From NCBI RefSeq assembly GCF_032854445.1, contig NC_088297.1, positions 11,868,163-11,932,162 on the forward strand: a stretch of 64,000 nucleotides of DNA. The letters are read 5' to 3'. A model generated the notes under the pieces. The model was not told the origin of the DNA and searched no databases. It saw only the letters and a list, made by a program, of their open reading frames with translations. Source of the DNA: Liolophura sinensis. Taxonomy: Eukaryota > Mollusca > Polyplacophora > Chitonida > Chitonidae. Both the position numbers and the translations under genes were made by a program. Positions within the stretch are counted from its first letter, which is position 1; each line of letters opens with the position of its first letter. Positions 1 through 10,469 of the stretch are shown piece after piece.

Positions 1-191
1 CTGAGTTCAAGTTCAGCTCATGCGGGCTTACTCTCCGGTCGAAAGTGGGAAGGTCTGCAGCAGCCTGCGGATGGTCATTGGTTTCCTCCGGGCTCTGCCC
101 GGTTTCCTCCCACCATAATGCTGCCCGATGTCGTATAAGTGAAATATTTTTGAGTACAGCGTAAAACACCAATCAAAGAAAGAAAGAAAGA
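1..191 (+). mobile_element. SINE family A, 5'-truncated by the window edge
   Basis: Begins inside the tRNA-like head (box B region gagttcaagttcagctc) and carries the body (tgcggatggtc, cctcccaccataatgctg) and the 3' end (taagtgaaatatttttgagta, aaacaccaatcaaagaaagaaag). Confidence 0.8.
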
Positions 192-383
192 ATTTTTTTT
201 ATTCTTGAAAAATATCAATCTTTGTCCTTTACTTTGTGCTTAACTGAAATACAAGTTTACTTTTTTTTATTTTAAACATCAGATATTCTAACACTTCGAC
301 CTGTATTATTTTCGTTATTTCAGTCATTAGTCATACGTTCAGACTAAGCACCCAGATCAACTCCGAATGAGGTGAACTCTAAC

Positions 384-2604
384 CTTTCATTTCCATGGAG
401 TCCCACTGATACTTTCGGGAGACAGTTGTCGATCTGTTGTGCATTACTTCATGGAGTTCGTGCATTGTTATCACTATAATTGTGGGTTTTAGGTCATTTC
501 GCTGAAGGTTGTCCGGTACAATCACGACATTAAGCAGTGTCATTTTGAAGGATATAATAATACTTCCAGGGCTGCAATGTGAAAATCATCAAACTTTAAG
601 AACATGAAAGTGTACCTGATTTATACGAAATGTAGACGGTACAAAATTATGAATATCAAATTTCAAAAGTTTCAACAAACCTAAACTTCTGCACAATGAA
701 CGAAAGGATTTATATGCACCGTTTTAGTATGTTAAAGAACCTATTTCGTTTCAAAGGAATTACATCTTTCGATTATTGACGCAAACATTAATCCTTGACA
801 AATAAGCATCACAGGTTCATCAATGTCAACTTTTCTTCTGGTGATCTTAATACGTTTACTACGTTAAATCAAGCCAATGCACATTTTATTTATTCAGTGT
901 TTAGTAGTGACAAAAAAAATTGTTCTGTAAACAGTTAACAACAATGAAAACGCCGTGTTAATACGTCTACGACTACACATGACGGTGTCACTCCACTCCA
1001 ACAATGAAAACTCCGTGTTAATACATCTACAGCTACAGGTACGGCGTCTCTTCACTCCGTTCGCACGTACCGTAAAGTTAATACTTGTAGATCGCCGACT
1101 CTTGATTCCAGACTTGATCCATTAAACAGTTGGAGCATCTGCAAAAGATACGCCAATATTTTGTGATTCTTTTGAAAGATATCCTGGAATTCGTGTGTGT
1201 GACCAGAGACTTCAGGTTTGTCTTTTGAAGTGTACCAAAAAATTCCCATCATTTACACGTGAGTGGAGTTAGACTGTGGTTCGCAGTTGGTGGGTAGCTA
1301 TTCAACGGAGACAGTTATTATTTCTATAAAATATATATTAGGCTATATGTCAATTCACATCGCACCTACAATTGTTGATCACAATTGTTCATTCTAACAC
1401 CAGAGGGCGCTTCTGTGAACACCAGTCTGAATAGCAGTCTGGCCCAGATCTCCGTTTACTAAATACCATCACGCACCCCCTGGAGTCAGAATCCGTAATT
1501 ATTAGCATCATGTACTGGCTTGCATTGTGTACCATTAAATTACCAAATATGATGCAGTATTAACAGAGATATATTGGCCGGACTGCTATTGAGACTGCTA
1601 TTCACAGAAGCACCCCCACTTCCCCCTCCCCCCCCCCACCTGTGTTAGAATCGAGAGTTATTGGCATCACGTGATAGCCAGCATTAAGTGTTATTAATGT
1701 ACCAAGTATGATGTCTGTAGGTACAGTGTTCGTGGAGATAATATATAATACATATATAATTTATAGAAATATCGATTCTATAGTTGAATAGCTAACTGCC
1801 TACTGCGCACCGGCGTCTAAGTTATTTCACTTTTAATACATTTACCACTGTGTCGTTATTATATCAGTTAACGAAATTTCATATTTCAAAATATTTTCTA
1901 CGTTTTTTCGTATTTTGCATGCAAAAAAATTGCTTTAAAATGACAATAACATGTCAGTACCCATATTCTGCATCTTGCGATAAGTACAGTTGTATTTGTA
2001 GGTGATTTCTGAATTCTAATACGCAGTGTAGCGTATATAGATCCCGTCAGAGCAAGAAATTAGTGCTCGTAGTAAGAGGAACAATTTTGTTGTCCTTATG
2101 ACCGTTAAGTGTAATCTCCTTTCTGGCATAAGTGTCTGAATGCCATTTTATGTATGTGTTTATCAACGAAGCAAATCGACTTGATCTCTTTGAAGTTGAA
2201 AAAAAACATATGTATCGTTTGATGACGATAAGAGGTTGACGACTCGTCTTTAGCGTTCGTTGAAGGCCACATGTCTTCCATCAGTATGGTGTGCATATCT
2301 GTACGTCAAGCGTGGGGAAGTTCGGCAGTAGTTTGGCAAAGGTCTCTGGTTTATCAGAAGTGCCCTGGTTTCCTCCACGCGCAAAGTCTGAGGCGCCATG
2401 ATATGAGTGAAAAATTATCGAGGTAGTTGTCATGAATAAAAAATAATAATAAATACGTATTTCATTTTTATCCTGCCAAATGACCTACTTCTTTCCGGAA
2501 TTCCTCAACCAGAGATTGGCGTTTTACCGATGACTGACTTAACAGCATGTCTGACCACGGTTCATACAACACAACTCTCCCTATTACGTCGGTATCAGTA
2601 AAAT
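384..2604 (-). CDS. Second SEA domain, three intact exons
   Basis: Exons 2604-2489 (116 bp; contains DVIGRVVLYEPWSDMLL), 1138-1071 (68 bp; MLQLFNGSSLESRVG) and 571-384 (188 bp; PGSIIISFKMTLLNVV). Lengths and phases (1 in, 0, 2, 1 out) mirror the first SEA exon by exon, and the middle exon is exactly the same length in both. The GS-I-I-I-S-F strand is the SEA core. The final donor is at 383, with no acceptor or exon recognisable in 1-383, so the gene continues to the left. These exons were found by splice phase and homology to the first SEA; they are too short to stand out as open frames. Confidence 0.72.
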
Positions 2605-5467
2605 CTGAAGAGAAAAAAAAATAACATCCACAATGTGTACGCCAATGCTATTAATAAAGGTCAATGAAAAAAGTCCTCAAAACATAACCAAATTTTGTTC
2701 ACATGGTTCATCCTCATGTTCCGTAGTTTAGAATTTCATTGGAGAAAAAGATGGTGAACCATGAAATGTAAAATCTTATTTTTAGGGCTTATCGTTTTTT
2801 GTCAAAACAAAATTTAGAAAATACTGATTTCATATGGCTAATTAAATACAAAAAAATTGCTTACTTTTCTGACAAGGTTAAGTAAATTCTAAAGCAAAGT
2901 CTCACCACTATCCTCAAAAGTTGCAGGTGTTGACGTTGTACTAGATGATGTTGTTGACCTCCGAGATGGTGAGGTTGATTTTGACCTTGTTGTGGAAGAC
3001 CTCGCTGTTAGTGTGACAGAACTCCGCATTGTTGCCATAGACTTCGGCGTTGTTGTGGTGGACCTCGAGATAGTTGCCGTAGGCTTCGGCGTTATTGTGG
3101 TGTACATCGAGATAGTTGCCGTAGACTTCGGCGTTGTTGTGGTGGACATCGAGATAGTTGCCGTAGACTTCGGCGTTGTTGTGGTAGACCTCGAGATAGT
3201 TGCCATAGACTTCGGCGTTGTTGTGGTGGACCTCCAGATAGTTGCCGTAGACCTCGGCGTTGTTGTGGTAGATCTCGGCGTTGGTGTGGAAAACCTTGAG
3301 GTGGGCATCGAGGTTGACATTGTTTTCGTCCTAGTTGTGCTTCTGACTGATTGTGTTGTTGTTGGGGTACTTTTCGTCGTGCTTTTTGGTGTGGTTGTTT
3401 TCTTCGGTGTTGCCGATGTAGTTGATTTTGTTGTTGGCGGCTCGGTGGATATATCTGGCTTTGATGTTGTCGTTTCCGTAATACTCACGCCCACTACAAA
3501 ACATATAATCAACATGCAATGTTACCATGGTTTGTTGGTGAAAATGCGAGCTTTACAATAAGTTAAAGAATGACTTGGCAAATGTCTCTGATTTACTCCG
3601 GACACTCCTGTTTCCGCTATCTATGAAACTGGACGCGGTCGAGCTGTGAGTTTCAAAAGTTGATAATAGTTTAGTGTTACGAAATGAGAGAGACCTATTT
3701 CAATTAACAGCTCTGGATTCTGTACCTCCGGATTATCTGATTATGTCATAACACTAACCTTTAACACTAATCCGGTCAGTATCCATCTCCAGATTTACGT
3801 TATCTTTGATGGAGTTTTTGATTAATCCGCCGACCTCGACCTTTGACTCCGAGTCTTCAAACGTCACCAGTACGGTTTCCATTATCAAGCTGGACGGCAT
3901 CATCAGGCATGTTGATGATAATCTTGATGTCAGCAATCACGCTGCCTCTCCTGGTGTAGACATGAGAAATGTGTGCCATGAAATTCATGCACGGAGTAGC
4001 AGAAGGGGCATGTAAAATAAATTAATTATCTCGGCCAGGCGCCATAAAATCTCTTGACGACGTAATATCTCGCCCTGACCACGTAATATCTCGCCCTGAC
4101 CACGTAATATCTCGCCCTGAACACGTAATATCTCGCCCTGATCACATAATATCTCGCCCGGACGACGTAATATCTCGTTCGGACGATGTAGCATCTTCTT
4201 GTTTAGACAATAAAAATACAGGAGACATGGGAGACGCTTACCAATTTTAATACACTACGGTAACTACCGTATATCATAAGTATATATCATATATATTTTG
4301 TGATGTACGTACAATTTGCCCTCCGAGGAATATGTATGGTATTTCCCTGTCTGTCAAAATGGTTCACAGTTGACTTTGACTTGTCACACTATGCACTTTC
4401 TTAAAATACAGAAAACTCTACAGATTTTACCTTGAAAAAAATGTCATCTTACCTAAGGCCGACGACCTCTGTGCTTTGGTAGATTGACCCCATTTTACCG
4501 ATGTGGAAGACCCTGTTCAACTGTTAATGAGACAATTAGGAGAGAAATCAGGAAGAGAAGTTAAGTACCAAAAGGTAAAAGAAAAAAACCATATATAACA
4601 AGTGATTCAGGAATTATTGTTCCTAAACTTACCTCATTTTCTATCGTCAACTTCTTCGCCCTGTATTCCACAGACGTATTGTCCGCGAAGGCGTTTGTCC
4701 AGTTGTCAAGGAGTACAACCTCTCCCACGTACTGCACTTGTCTTCCTACGAAAGATATTATATTTAGAGTTCTGTTCAAAACTTCTACATCAATGTGGCC
4801 TCTAAACTAAAAGATGAATAGAAAACAGAGCTGTATTTAAAGGTATAGAAAATAAAAAAATTTACGTTCAGATGAAAGATTGCGAAAAGTTAGTTTTTAT
4901 AAATGTTGTCTCAATATTTTTCCGATTTGTCTTAGAAGAGAAAAAGACAATATTATTTTGTGGGTATATTTGGTGTATATTGTCTTTGTGTAATAATGTA
5001 AATAAATGAGGATGTAACACATGTTTAATAAACATATTCGCTCTATAATATGGTTTCTTCATCTAACAAATAGGCTCAACCTGGATTTGATCATATGTAT
5101 ATTTTTAATACTCACTGCTATTGCCTTTGTTGTGTACGGTCAATGTGACAGCAATTGCAATTGCCGCAGCAATGATCACGATGGTGAACACAATCACAGC
5201 TAGAACCGGGCGCTTACTTCCCTTGGACTCGGGTTTTGATTGTTCACTCGCTCGACAGGATCTTCCAGATGGGCTCTGGGAAGCCACAGCTTCACGACTT
5301 TCGGCTAGCCGATAGGCGGCGGTGCTGGTGGACGGCCAATCGGTGTACAGCAATGACGGTAGTCTATTATTAAATTTATTGGCTTCCGATGAGAGGTTCC
5401 CAGGTGGTTTCCCCTCTATAGGCCGGTACATTTCCCCACGCCCTATCCTCCCAGGACTCTTAAACAT
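384..5467 (-). CDS. Type II membrane SEA-mucin-SEA protein gene (5' complete, 3' off the left edge, one frameshift)
   Basis: Eight exons on the minus strand: 5467-5116, 4745-4633, 4520-4453, 3950-3759, 3493-2906, 2604-2489, 1138-1071 and 571-384. Each has AG/GT borders, and junction phases are 1,0,2,1,1,0,2,1. The predicted order is a cytoplasmic tail of about 86 residues, one membrane helix, a SEA domain, a Ser/Thr-rich mucin exon and a second SEA domain. SEA domains are extracellular modules typical of membrane mucins and type II proteases; what lies C-terminal is outside the window, so the final class is unknown. I start at the ATG at 5467 because the open frame upstream has no ATG. Exon 3950-3759 is 192 bp where 3n+2 is required, so the assembled frame breaks there. 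Either this is an indel error or allele, or the gene is decaying. The exon structure is seen directly; the function is inferred. Confidence 0.8.
1280..1810. mobile_element. Fold-back/MITE-like element in an intron of the SEA-mucin gene
   Basis: Long inverted arms. The left end near 1285-1340 (cagttggtgggtagctattc, then tttctataaaatatatatta) is mirrored on the opposite strand near 1810-1745. Nested arms match closely: cttctgtgaa..agtctgaatagcagtctggc at about 1411-1444 against 1610-1575 reversed. There is no coding capacity. A weaker direct repeat of ~100 bp lies inside. A non-autonomous DNA element is the simplest reading; I could not fix a target-site duplication. Confidence 0.55.
2906..3493 (-). 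CDS. Ser/Thr-rich mucin-like exon
   Basis: A 588-bp exon, phase 1 at both ends (acceptor tttgtag at 3500-3494, donor gtgag at 2905), adding 196 residues dominated by Thr, Ser and Pro. The middle carries about six tandem copies of a 14-residue unit of the type RSTTTTPKSTATIS, a 42-nt DNA period. Such stretches are normally densely O-glycosylated and act as an extended spacer. Here it separates two SEA domains. The long opposite-strand open frame over the same bases is a by-product of the repeated codons and was not called. Confidence 0.8.
3759..4745 (-). CDS. First SEA domain, three exons, frame broken in the third
   Basis: Exons 4745-4633 (38 codons with the split one; contains VQYVGEVVLLDNWTNAF), 4520-4453 (68 bp; LNRVFHIGKMGSIY) and 3950-3759 (start RGSVIADIKIIIN). 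Order and motifs match SEA: a Y-x-G-x-V strand, a W-x-x-x-F turn, then the GSV-x-x-D-x-x-x-x-x strand around the usual autocleavage region. The third exon begins in the correct frame, but that frame meets TGA at 3859-3857. From there the SEA-like coding (SKVEVGGLIKNSIKDN) is in the +1 frame and exits in the phase the next exon needs. At 192 bp it is one base too long, or two too short. The matching exon of the second SEA is 188 bp and in frame. Confidence 0.75.
4030..4195. repeat. 21-bp minisatellite in intron 3 of the SEA-mucin gene
   Basis: About seven to eight copies of a 21-bp unit, cacgtaatatctcgccctgac, with point differences. Because 21 is a multiple of 3, it gives a spurious repeated open frame on the minus strand. 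Confidence 0.85.
4905..5100. repeat. Dispersed repeat shared with 42225-42450
   Basis: Both places share, in order, agaagagaaaa, ggtatatttggtgt, ggatgtaa, acatgtttaataa, gttcaacctggatttga-like text over ~200 bp. One copy is in intron 1 of the minus-strand SEA-mucin gene, the other in intron 1 of the plus-strand metalloprotease gene. It is probably the remains of a transposable element; no coding or termini were recognised. Confidence 0.55.
5116..5467 (-). CDS. Exon 1: cytoplasmic tail and transmembrane anchor
   Basis: Codes for 117 residues beginning MFKSPGRIGRGEMYRP. The first ~86 residues are polar, rich in Ser, Arg and Lys, and have no signal peptide. They end in a basic cluster (SKGSKR), followed by an uninterrupted hydrophobic stretch at about residues 87-110 (start PVLAVIVFTIVI). 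Basic residues before the helix and an extracellular-type domain after it indicate type II topology. The exon ends in phase 1 at the donor read as AGCA/gtgagt. A second in-frame Met at residue 13 could also serve as the start. Confidence 0.75.
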
Positions 5468-5503
5468 GAAGGAAACAACGAGAAATATTTCATTGAACGC
5501 CAA

Positions 5504-8320
5504 ATGCTATAAGTCGTGATCTTATTGGTCAGGGAAAGCTACTCAAGGACTACTTTAATCACTTGGACACAAGAGATGCCGGTTCAAACCCGACTTTACA
5601 CATTCAATTTGTGGTTTCTTTACTCCCGGCGTTTGTGGGGCCTTAATGAAAATAACCTGTCAGTGACGCTCGTGTGGCCATGCTAACACCTTCCTCGCAG
5701 AACGTCTTGCATCAGCTAATTATGGCGAATATCTGTACGCCAGGTGTGGAAAAGTTAGCCGTTAAATTGTCATAGGTCGGTGGTTTACGTCAGGCACCAC
5801 GATTTCCTCCATCCGCCAAATTTACCACCATCGAATAGATTCTTGGGGGTGGGTTTAAATAAAAACGCGGACTTGTGTGAAAACATTCACTAGACTTACG
5901 CCACGACAGGTACACTGTATTCTTGCATTAATATATTAGAACCCTGTCATTTCTACCTGCGAGCGACAGGTTGTTGTTGGGTAATTACTAGGGTAATTAT
6001 TCCGTCTAATTACATGAACACTGATGTACGTGTATGCATGCAAAGAAAACCACAAACATATCACATGAATTTCATTAGGTTTCAACAGTAAATTAATCGC
6101 TTAAGCTCAAAAAAAATCTGCTTTTAAAACACTCATTTAAAATTTATGGTCATATCTGCCATTAACTTTCTGAATTTGAAAGAAAGCACTTTCCAGTTAG
6201 TATAACAAACCGAATAAAAAGTGCCACTGTTAGGCCTATTTATTTATCTATTTGATGGGTGTTCAAGAATAATTCACTTATACAAGGGCGACCAGCACTA
6301 TGGTCTGGGTAGAGACCGGGGAAAACCCACGACCATCCGCAGGTTGCTGCAAGACCTTTTCCATTTACGGTCGGAAAAGAAGCCAGCATGAGCTGGACTT
6401 GAACACACAGCGATAGATGTATTTGGGAATGCAAGCTACTGTTGTTACATTTATGTAGAATAATGTAGGTTTTTTGACTGAAAAAAAACCCAGATTGTTT
6501 GCCCCAGGCCGAACTTGTGATAAAGTGACAAATTACTTTAAAAGAAAGTATGTTGTGCAGAAACTGAAGGGTATAGACATTGGCCTAACTTCCTGGCACT
6601 GAAATATTGCTCAAGGCACAAGAATATTAGCCGCATTAGTGAATACATATGGATGTGTTTCAGAGTTGATCAACAAACTGATTCAGCATAAATGTTGAGG
6701 TATCGGTACGTTTTCAGGCTTGGATTTTTCTAACAAACCATAACCATTGCGTGTTAAGGAATAACGTGTGTTAAATCAGGGATTAAGCTGTGCCTAAACC
6801 TGATTCTCATGTACATGTAAGTATTTAGTATACGTCAGTTTAATGTGTTCTTGTCAGAAAGCGATTCACCATTCTAGTGATACATGTACATTTATCAAAA
6901 GAAAAAGGTATTGCTTAAAATCAGCAAAGTTTGCTATCAGACATACACTGCAAATATATACGCATGACAGGTGTTTATAAAAACACACGCGTTAAAGTGT
7001 AAACGCTTTGCTATTTTTAAATAAACGCAGACGTTTTATCCCTAAACGCGTTACATGTACATGGGACTATACACGCATACGTTTTTGTTAAAACATAGGC
7101 TGGCAGCCTTTTGATAACATTGGCATTTTCAGTAAATCATTCCCACGTTTGTTCCAAAATATGAGACGTGTCTACTACAGTGGTCAAATGGCCGTTTTTA
7201 TTTTAACATGTGCCTAACAGTTTTTGCTGTGTACTTTCAGTGAATATTTAGGCGTGGCTATTTTGGAATTTAGTTTTCATTCCATCCTTTGGATTTACAC
7301 ACATGAAGATTTTTGTCTCCGCTTCAAGGCGCGACTGTTTCCTTTACTGACATTGTCTTTTGTAAAACTGATGATACGGTTTCACAACTACGCCGCCCCA
7401 GGTTAGACATGCTTGGCCAACGGGAACACATGCAGAAAACTAGGGAAATGGGGTTTGTTCAAATTTGAAAAATATCTTTGAAAACAGTGTTTGTGTGTAC
7501 ATATAATATGCTTATGAACAGAGTAGCACATAAGTCTTACTTGCTCAATATTGTTTTCTTAACAGACTGGGATATTTTTTAAGATCAGATTTGCGGTCTG
7601 GGTACCTCCCGTATTAGCGTGCCTAACAAAAATACTAGCACAAATACTCACGACACGAACTCGTTTGCTTCAAAAAAAAGTAGATTGCGACATTTTCGGT
7701 GTTTGCATAAACTAGTCTACACTTGTCTAAGTCATTTTGCTAAATCCGCACTAACATGAAAAGACGATTCCTGAATGACTGTGTAATAAGTAGATCTAAA
7801 AATAATGTAGACTAGCTCTGTATCTACTGGAGTCGAGATGATATCATATCTGTTGTGTTATGGAGATATTAAGTAAATAAAGCCTGACTGACTTAACAAA
7901 CAGAGAGAGCTGCCAGCTAAAGAAATTGATTTTAGTATTAGCTTAACCTACTTACTGCCGAGAAAATACCTACAAGTACCAAAATAGAGCTGAGCTTACG
8001 GAAAAAAAGGTCCCTCAAAGGTGCTATGGGGTGCATTTTTCTACTAACTTCTGAATTACTTAAACAACTCCAACAAACTATGCCGGAGGATGCCGTCATT
8101 TGATTAGAGCCTCGTTGATAAAGAGACTATTGGAAGCTGGAAAATGTTGCGCATCATTCTGATGTGCTCAACAGAAGTTTAAAAAAATTCTTGCCCTAAC
8201 ATCTTTTCAGTGAAATATAGTAAAAAATTTTATTATGGCAAGCAATCCGTTTTACCCTAACTTGTGTATTTTCTTGTTCCTGCTATTATTTTATTCGATT
8301 CTCAATATTAATAAGACTAT
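5504..8320. other. Gene-free stretch upstream of the SEA-mucin gene
   Basis: AT-rich, with no exon-like open frame I can support. It holds a family C SINE-like fragment at about 5720-5870 (ggtcggtggtttacgtcagg, tttcctccatccgcc) and a minus-strand family A SINE at 6236-6414. The promoter of the minus-strand gene should lie in its left part, but I see no convincing TATA box or initiator. Confidence 0.5.
6236..6414 (-). mobile_element. SINE family A, partial
   Basis: Reverse orientation: tatttgatgggtgtt, ttcacttatacaag, cgaccatccgcaggttgctg, agccagcatgagctggactt. It lacks the 5' box A part. Confidence 0.75.
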
Positions 8321-9180
8321 ACTCTATTTCTTTTAGCGAGTCGCCTATATTCAGCTGAAGGGGTCTCCGTGGCTCAGTCGGTCAGCGCGCTAGCGCAGCG
8401 TAATGACCCAGAAGCTTCTCACCAATGCGGTCGCTGTGAGTTCAAGTCCAGCCCATGCTGGCTTCCTCTCCGGCCGTAAGTGGGAAGGTCTTCCAGCAAC
8501 CTGCGGATGGTCGTGGGCTCTGCCCGGTTTCCTCCCACCATAATGCTGGCCACCATCGTATAAGTGAAATATTCTTGAGTACGGTGTAAAACACCAATCA
8601 AATAAATAAAATAAATGAATATATTCAGCTGTCGGTAAAATCAGTCAACTATCGACTTCACTCTAAAACCTGTTTCTGAATTTTTGAACTTATTTACAGA
8701 TTTTAGCATAATATTACCTTAATAGATGAATTATATTTGATATCTTCTAGTATATAATCTAACGGCTGAATGATTTTAGAGTTGCATTTCAGGAAATTCT
8801 TTAACGCAAAGAATGTAGTCAATTCGCGGAGGCAGTAATGAAAACTGTGTGACTGGATGCAGTTTGTCATAGCCGCATGTTGGTGCTCCTATTGTAAAAC
8901 AAAGTACTCTCCACGCCCATTGTCCAGCATGCCATTTGTTTCTGAATAAGTATGATGTCACCCGAGGCAATGAGTTCTTGGTGTGGAAACAAGGCTTATG
9001 AAATTTAACATTATAAATTAGAAAAAGCGCCCTAAATTCATTTTCTTTGCAAGAATATGGACGTCCAACATATTGATGTGTAGAGCTTGGGTTGTTACGT
9101 GTCCCTTAAAAGCAAATTTGGTAGCGAGTACGGCTGATTTGAAAATAGTTGAATATAGGTGAGTCGCTAAAAGAAACAGA
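8321..9180. mobile_element. TIR-bounded DNA element (copy 1), split by a SINE
   Basis: The left end near 8325 (ctatttcttttagcgagtcg, then cctatattcagctg) is matched by the reverse complement of the right end near 9180-9140 (ctgtttcttttagcgactca, then cctatattcaac). The interior shares several blocks with 34797-35480, for example around atgtcacccgaggcaatgag and the Box-like stretch ccacgcccattgtccagcat. No transposase is visible, so it is non-autonomous. A family A SINE is inserted at 8358-8619. Confidence 0.6.
8358..8619 (+). mobile_element. SINE family A, full length with target-site duplication
   Basis: tRNA-like head with box A (tggctcagtcgg) and box B (gagttcaagtcc), body and A-rich tail. 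It is flanked by the direct repeat tatattcagctg at 8346-8357 and 8620-8631, which defines the insertion point inside the older TIR element. Confidence 0.9.
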
Positions 9181-9749
9181 TTACAGTCATTGCCATTTTG
9201 AAAATAGTTTGAGTAGCCGCCATACTCCTTACAGTGCATGAGTTGCTCTCTACGTTCGCTCGCAAATTCTGTACAAAAATCTCAAACAAAGTCCGGGATT
9301 GAGCCTGCACCTCATGTGTCATATCTGGATTCAAAAAGGAGTGTCTACACCATTCCGTCACGATCTACGCCTTAAACAGTTATAAACAGGTTAAAAATAT
9401 CCAATACATTACAAGCTTGGGTAAGATATATTCTGCAAGCTTATGTTTTACAGGTATGCTATATAGAGTAGGCCTCGTGGTTGCAATATGATGGTCACAC
9501 CTGGATACACCTGAGTGTCTTTGAGGAAACTTATTGATGGTACATACGCCAACGGTGGGTCGCTTGGCAACGGTTCGATATCTCAAATATCCCCGTCACT
9601 CGGATGTCTTTTATTGAAGTTGTATAGCAGATATTTTAATCTTCATAAGACTAAGCCGTCTGCTCGTGGACATGAAAACTAAACATGTGTAGAATAGGTG
9701 GACATATCCGGCTAACGTATACATGCAGGGTTGGGTCGTTCTTGTTTAA

Positions 9750-9895
9750 GTAGTGGCCGTACGTGAACGTTTCCAGCAAACTGCGGATTCTTTCGGATTT
9801 CACCCGGGCTCCTGACATAAAGTTTTTCGCCCTCGTATAAGCGAAATATAAGCGAGTTCTACGTAAAACACCAAGCAAAGAAATAAAAAAAAGTA
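9750..9895 (+). mobile_element. SINE family A, diverged fragment
   Basis: Retains ggccgtacgtg, ccagcaaactgcgga, tcgtataagcgaaatata and aaacaccaagcaaagaaataaa. It is more diverged than its neighbours, so likely older. Confidence 0.6.
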
Positions 9896-9999
9896 AATAG
9901 AGCGTGTTGACTGTGGTACATGCTGGATGCTTTATACACGAAAGTTGAGAAAAACAGCTTTATATCGTTACATAGATGTGTTGCTAATCTCGTACCTTG

Positions 10000-10455
10000 T
10001 CACTGCAAACAGCTTTCTTTGAAGCTTTGAGGAGCTGTCTGAAGTAGAGTTATATTTGCGTTACGATCTCGTATGTAATGTATGAATGCGTGGGCTAAAT
10101 CTCCTTTGTAGCACTGTGCAGTGACCTTGTTTCTGATGGTGGTAAACTGGAAAAATGTGTCTGTCATTATTTTGCAATGTGTGATGTTAAAGAGGCCGTG
10201 CATGGCGTTACCTGGAAACGAACTCGAGCCAGTCAAGGGCAGGTCTATGAACGACAAAAACGGTAAACGCCCTTGATTGAAATGCGTCCATTTACGCCTT
10301 GGGAATGGAAAGTGCCCCCACAGAAGTTCTTTCGCTAAAAGCTTTGTAGTCTCAGGTTCGTCTGTGCAAATTGTCCCTTCCTTCCGCGATCGCCTTCTGA
10401 GTAAATCTGTGAGGAAGAGTACAGATGTGCTACCTGTATGCACAATGTGGGGCAC
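10000..10455 (-). pseudogene. Possible carbohydrate sulfotransferase-like fragment
   Basis: An open stretch of about 150 codons on the minus strand with normal-looking composition, unlike the repeat-driven frames nearby. Near its start it reads PHIVHTGSTSVLFL, reminiscent of the KTGST/KTGSS phosphosulfate-binding loop of the galactose-3-O-sulfotransferase family. About 90 residues later comes FFQFTTIRNKVTA, placed where that family has its second binding motif (T-I-L-R-x-P). The usual Lys before TGST and the Pro after the Arg are missing. There is no ATG at the start; the frame opens just after a stop at a possible acceptor (gagtag). Alternatives are a single exon of a larger gene or a decayed copy. 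Weakly supported. Confidence 0.3.
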
Positions 10456-10469
10456 ACTGATAATCTACT

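Noticed and set aside
2992-3561. Plus-strand 189-codon frame rich in Val and Asp
   Set aside because: Antisense shadow of the Thr-rich exon; the minus strand has matching splice sites and phases.
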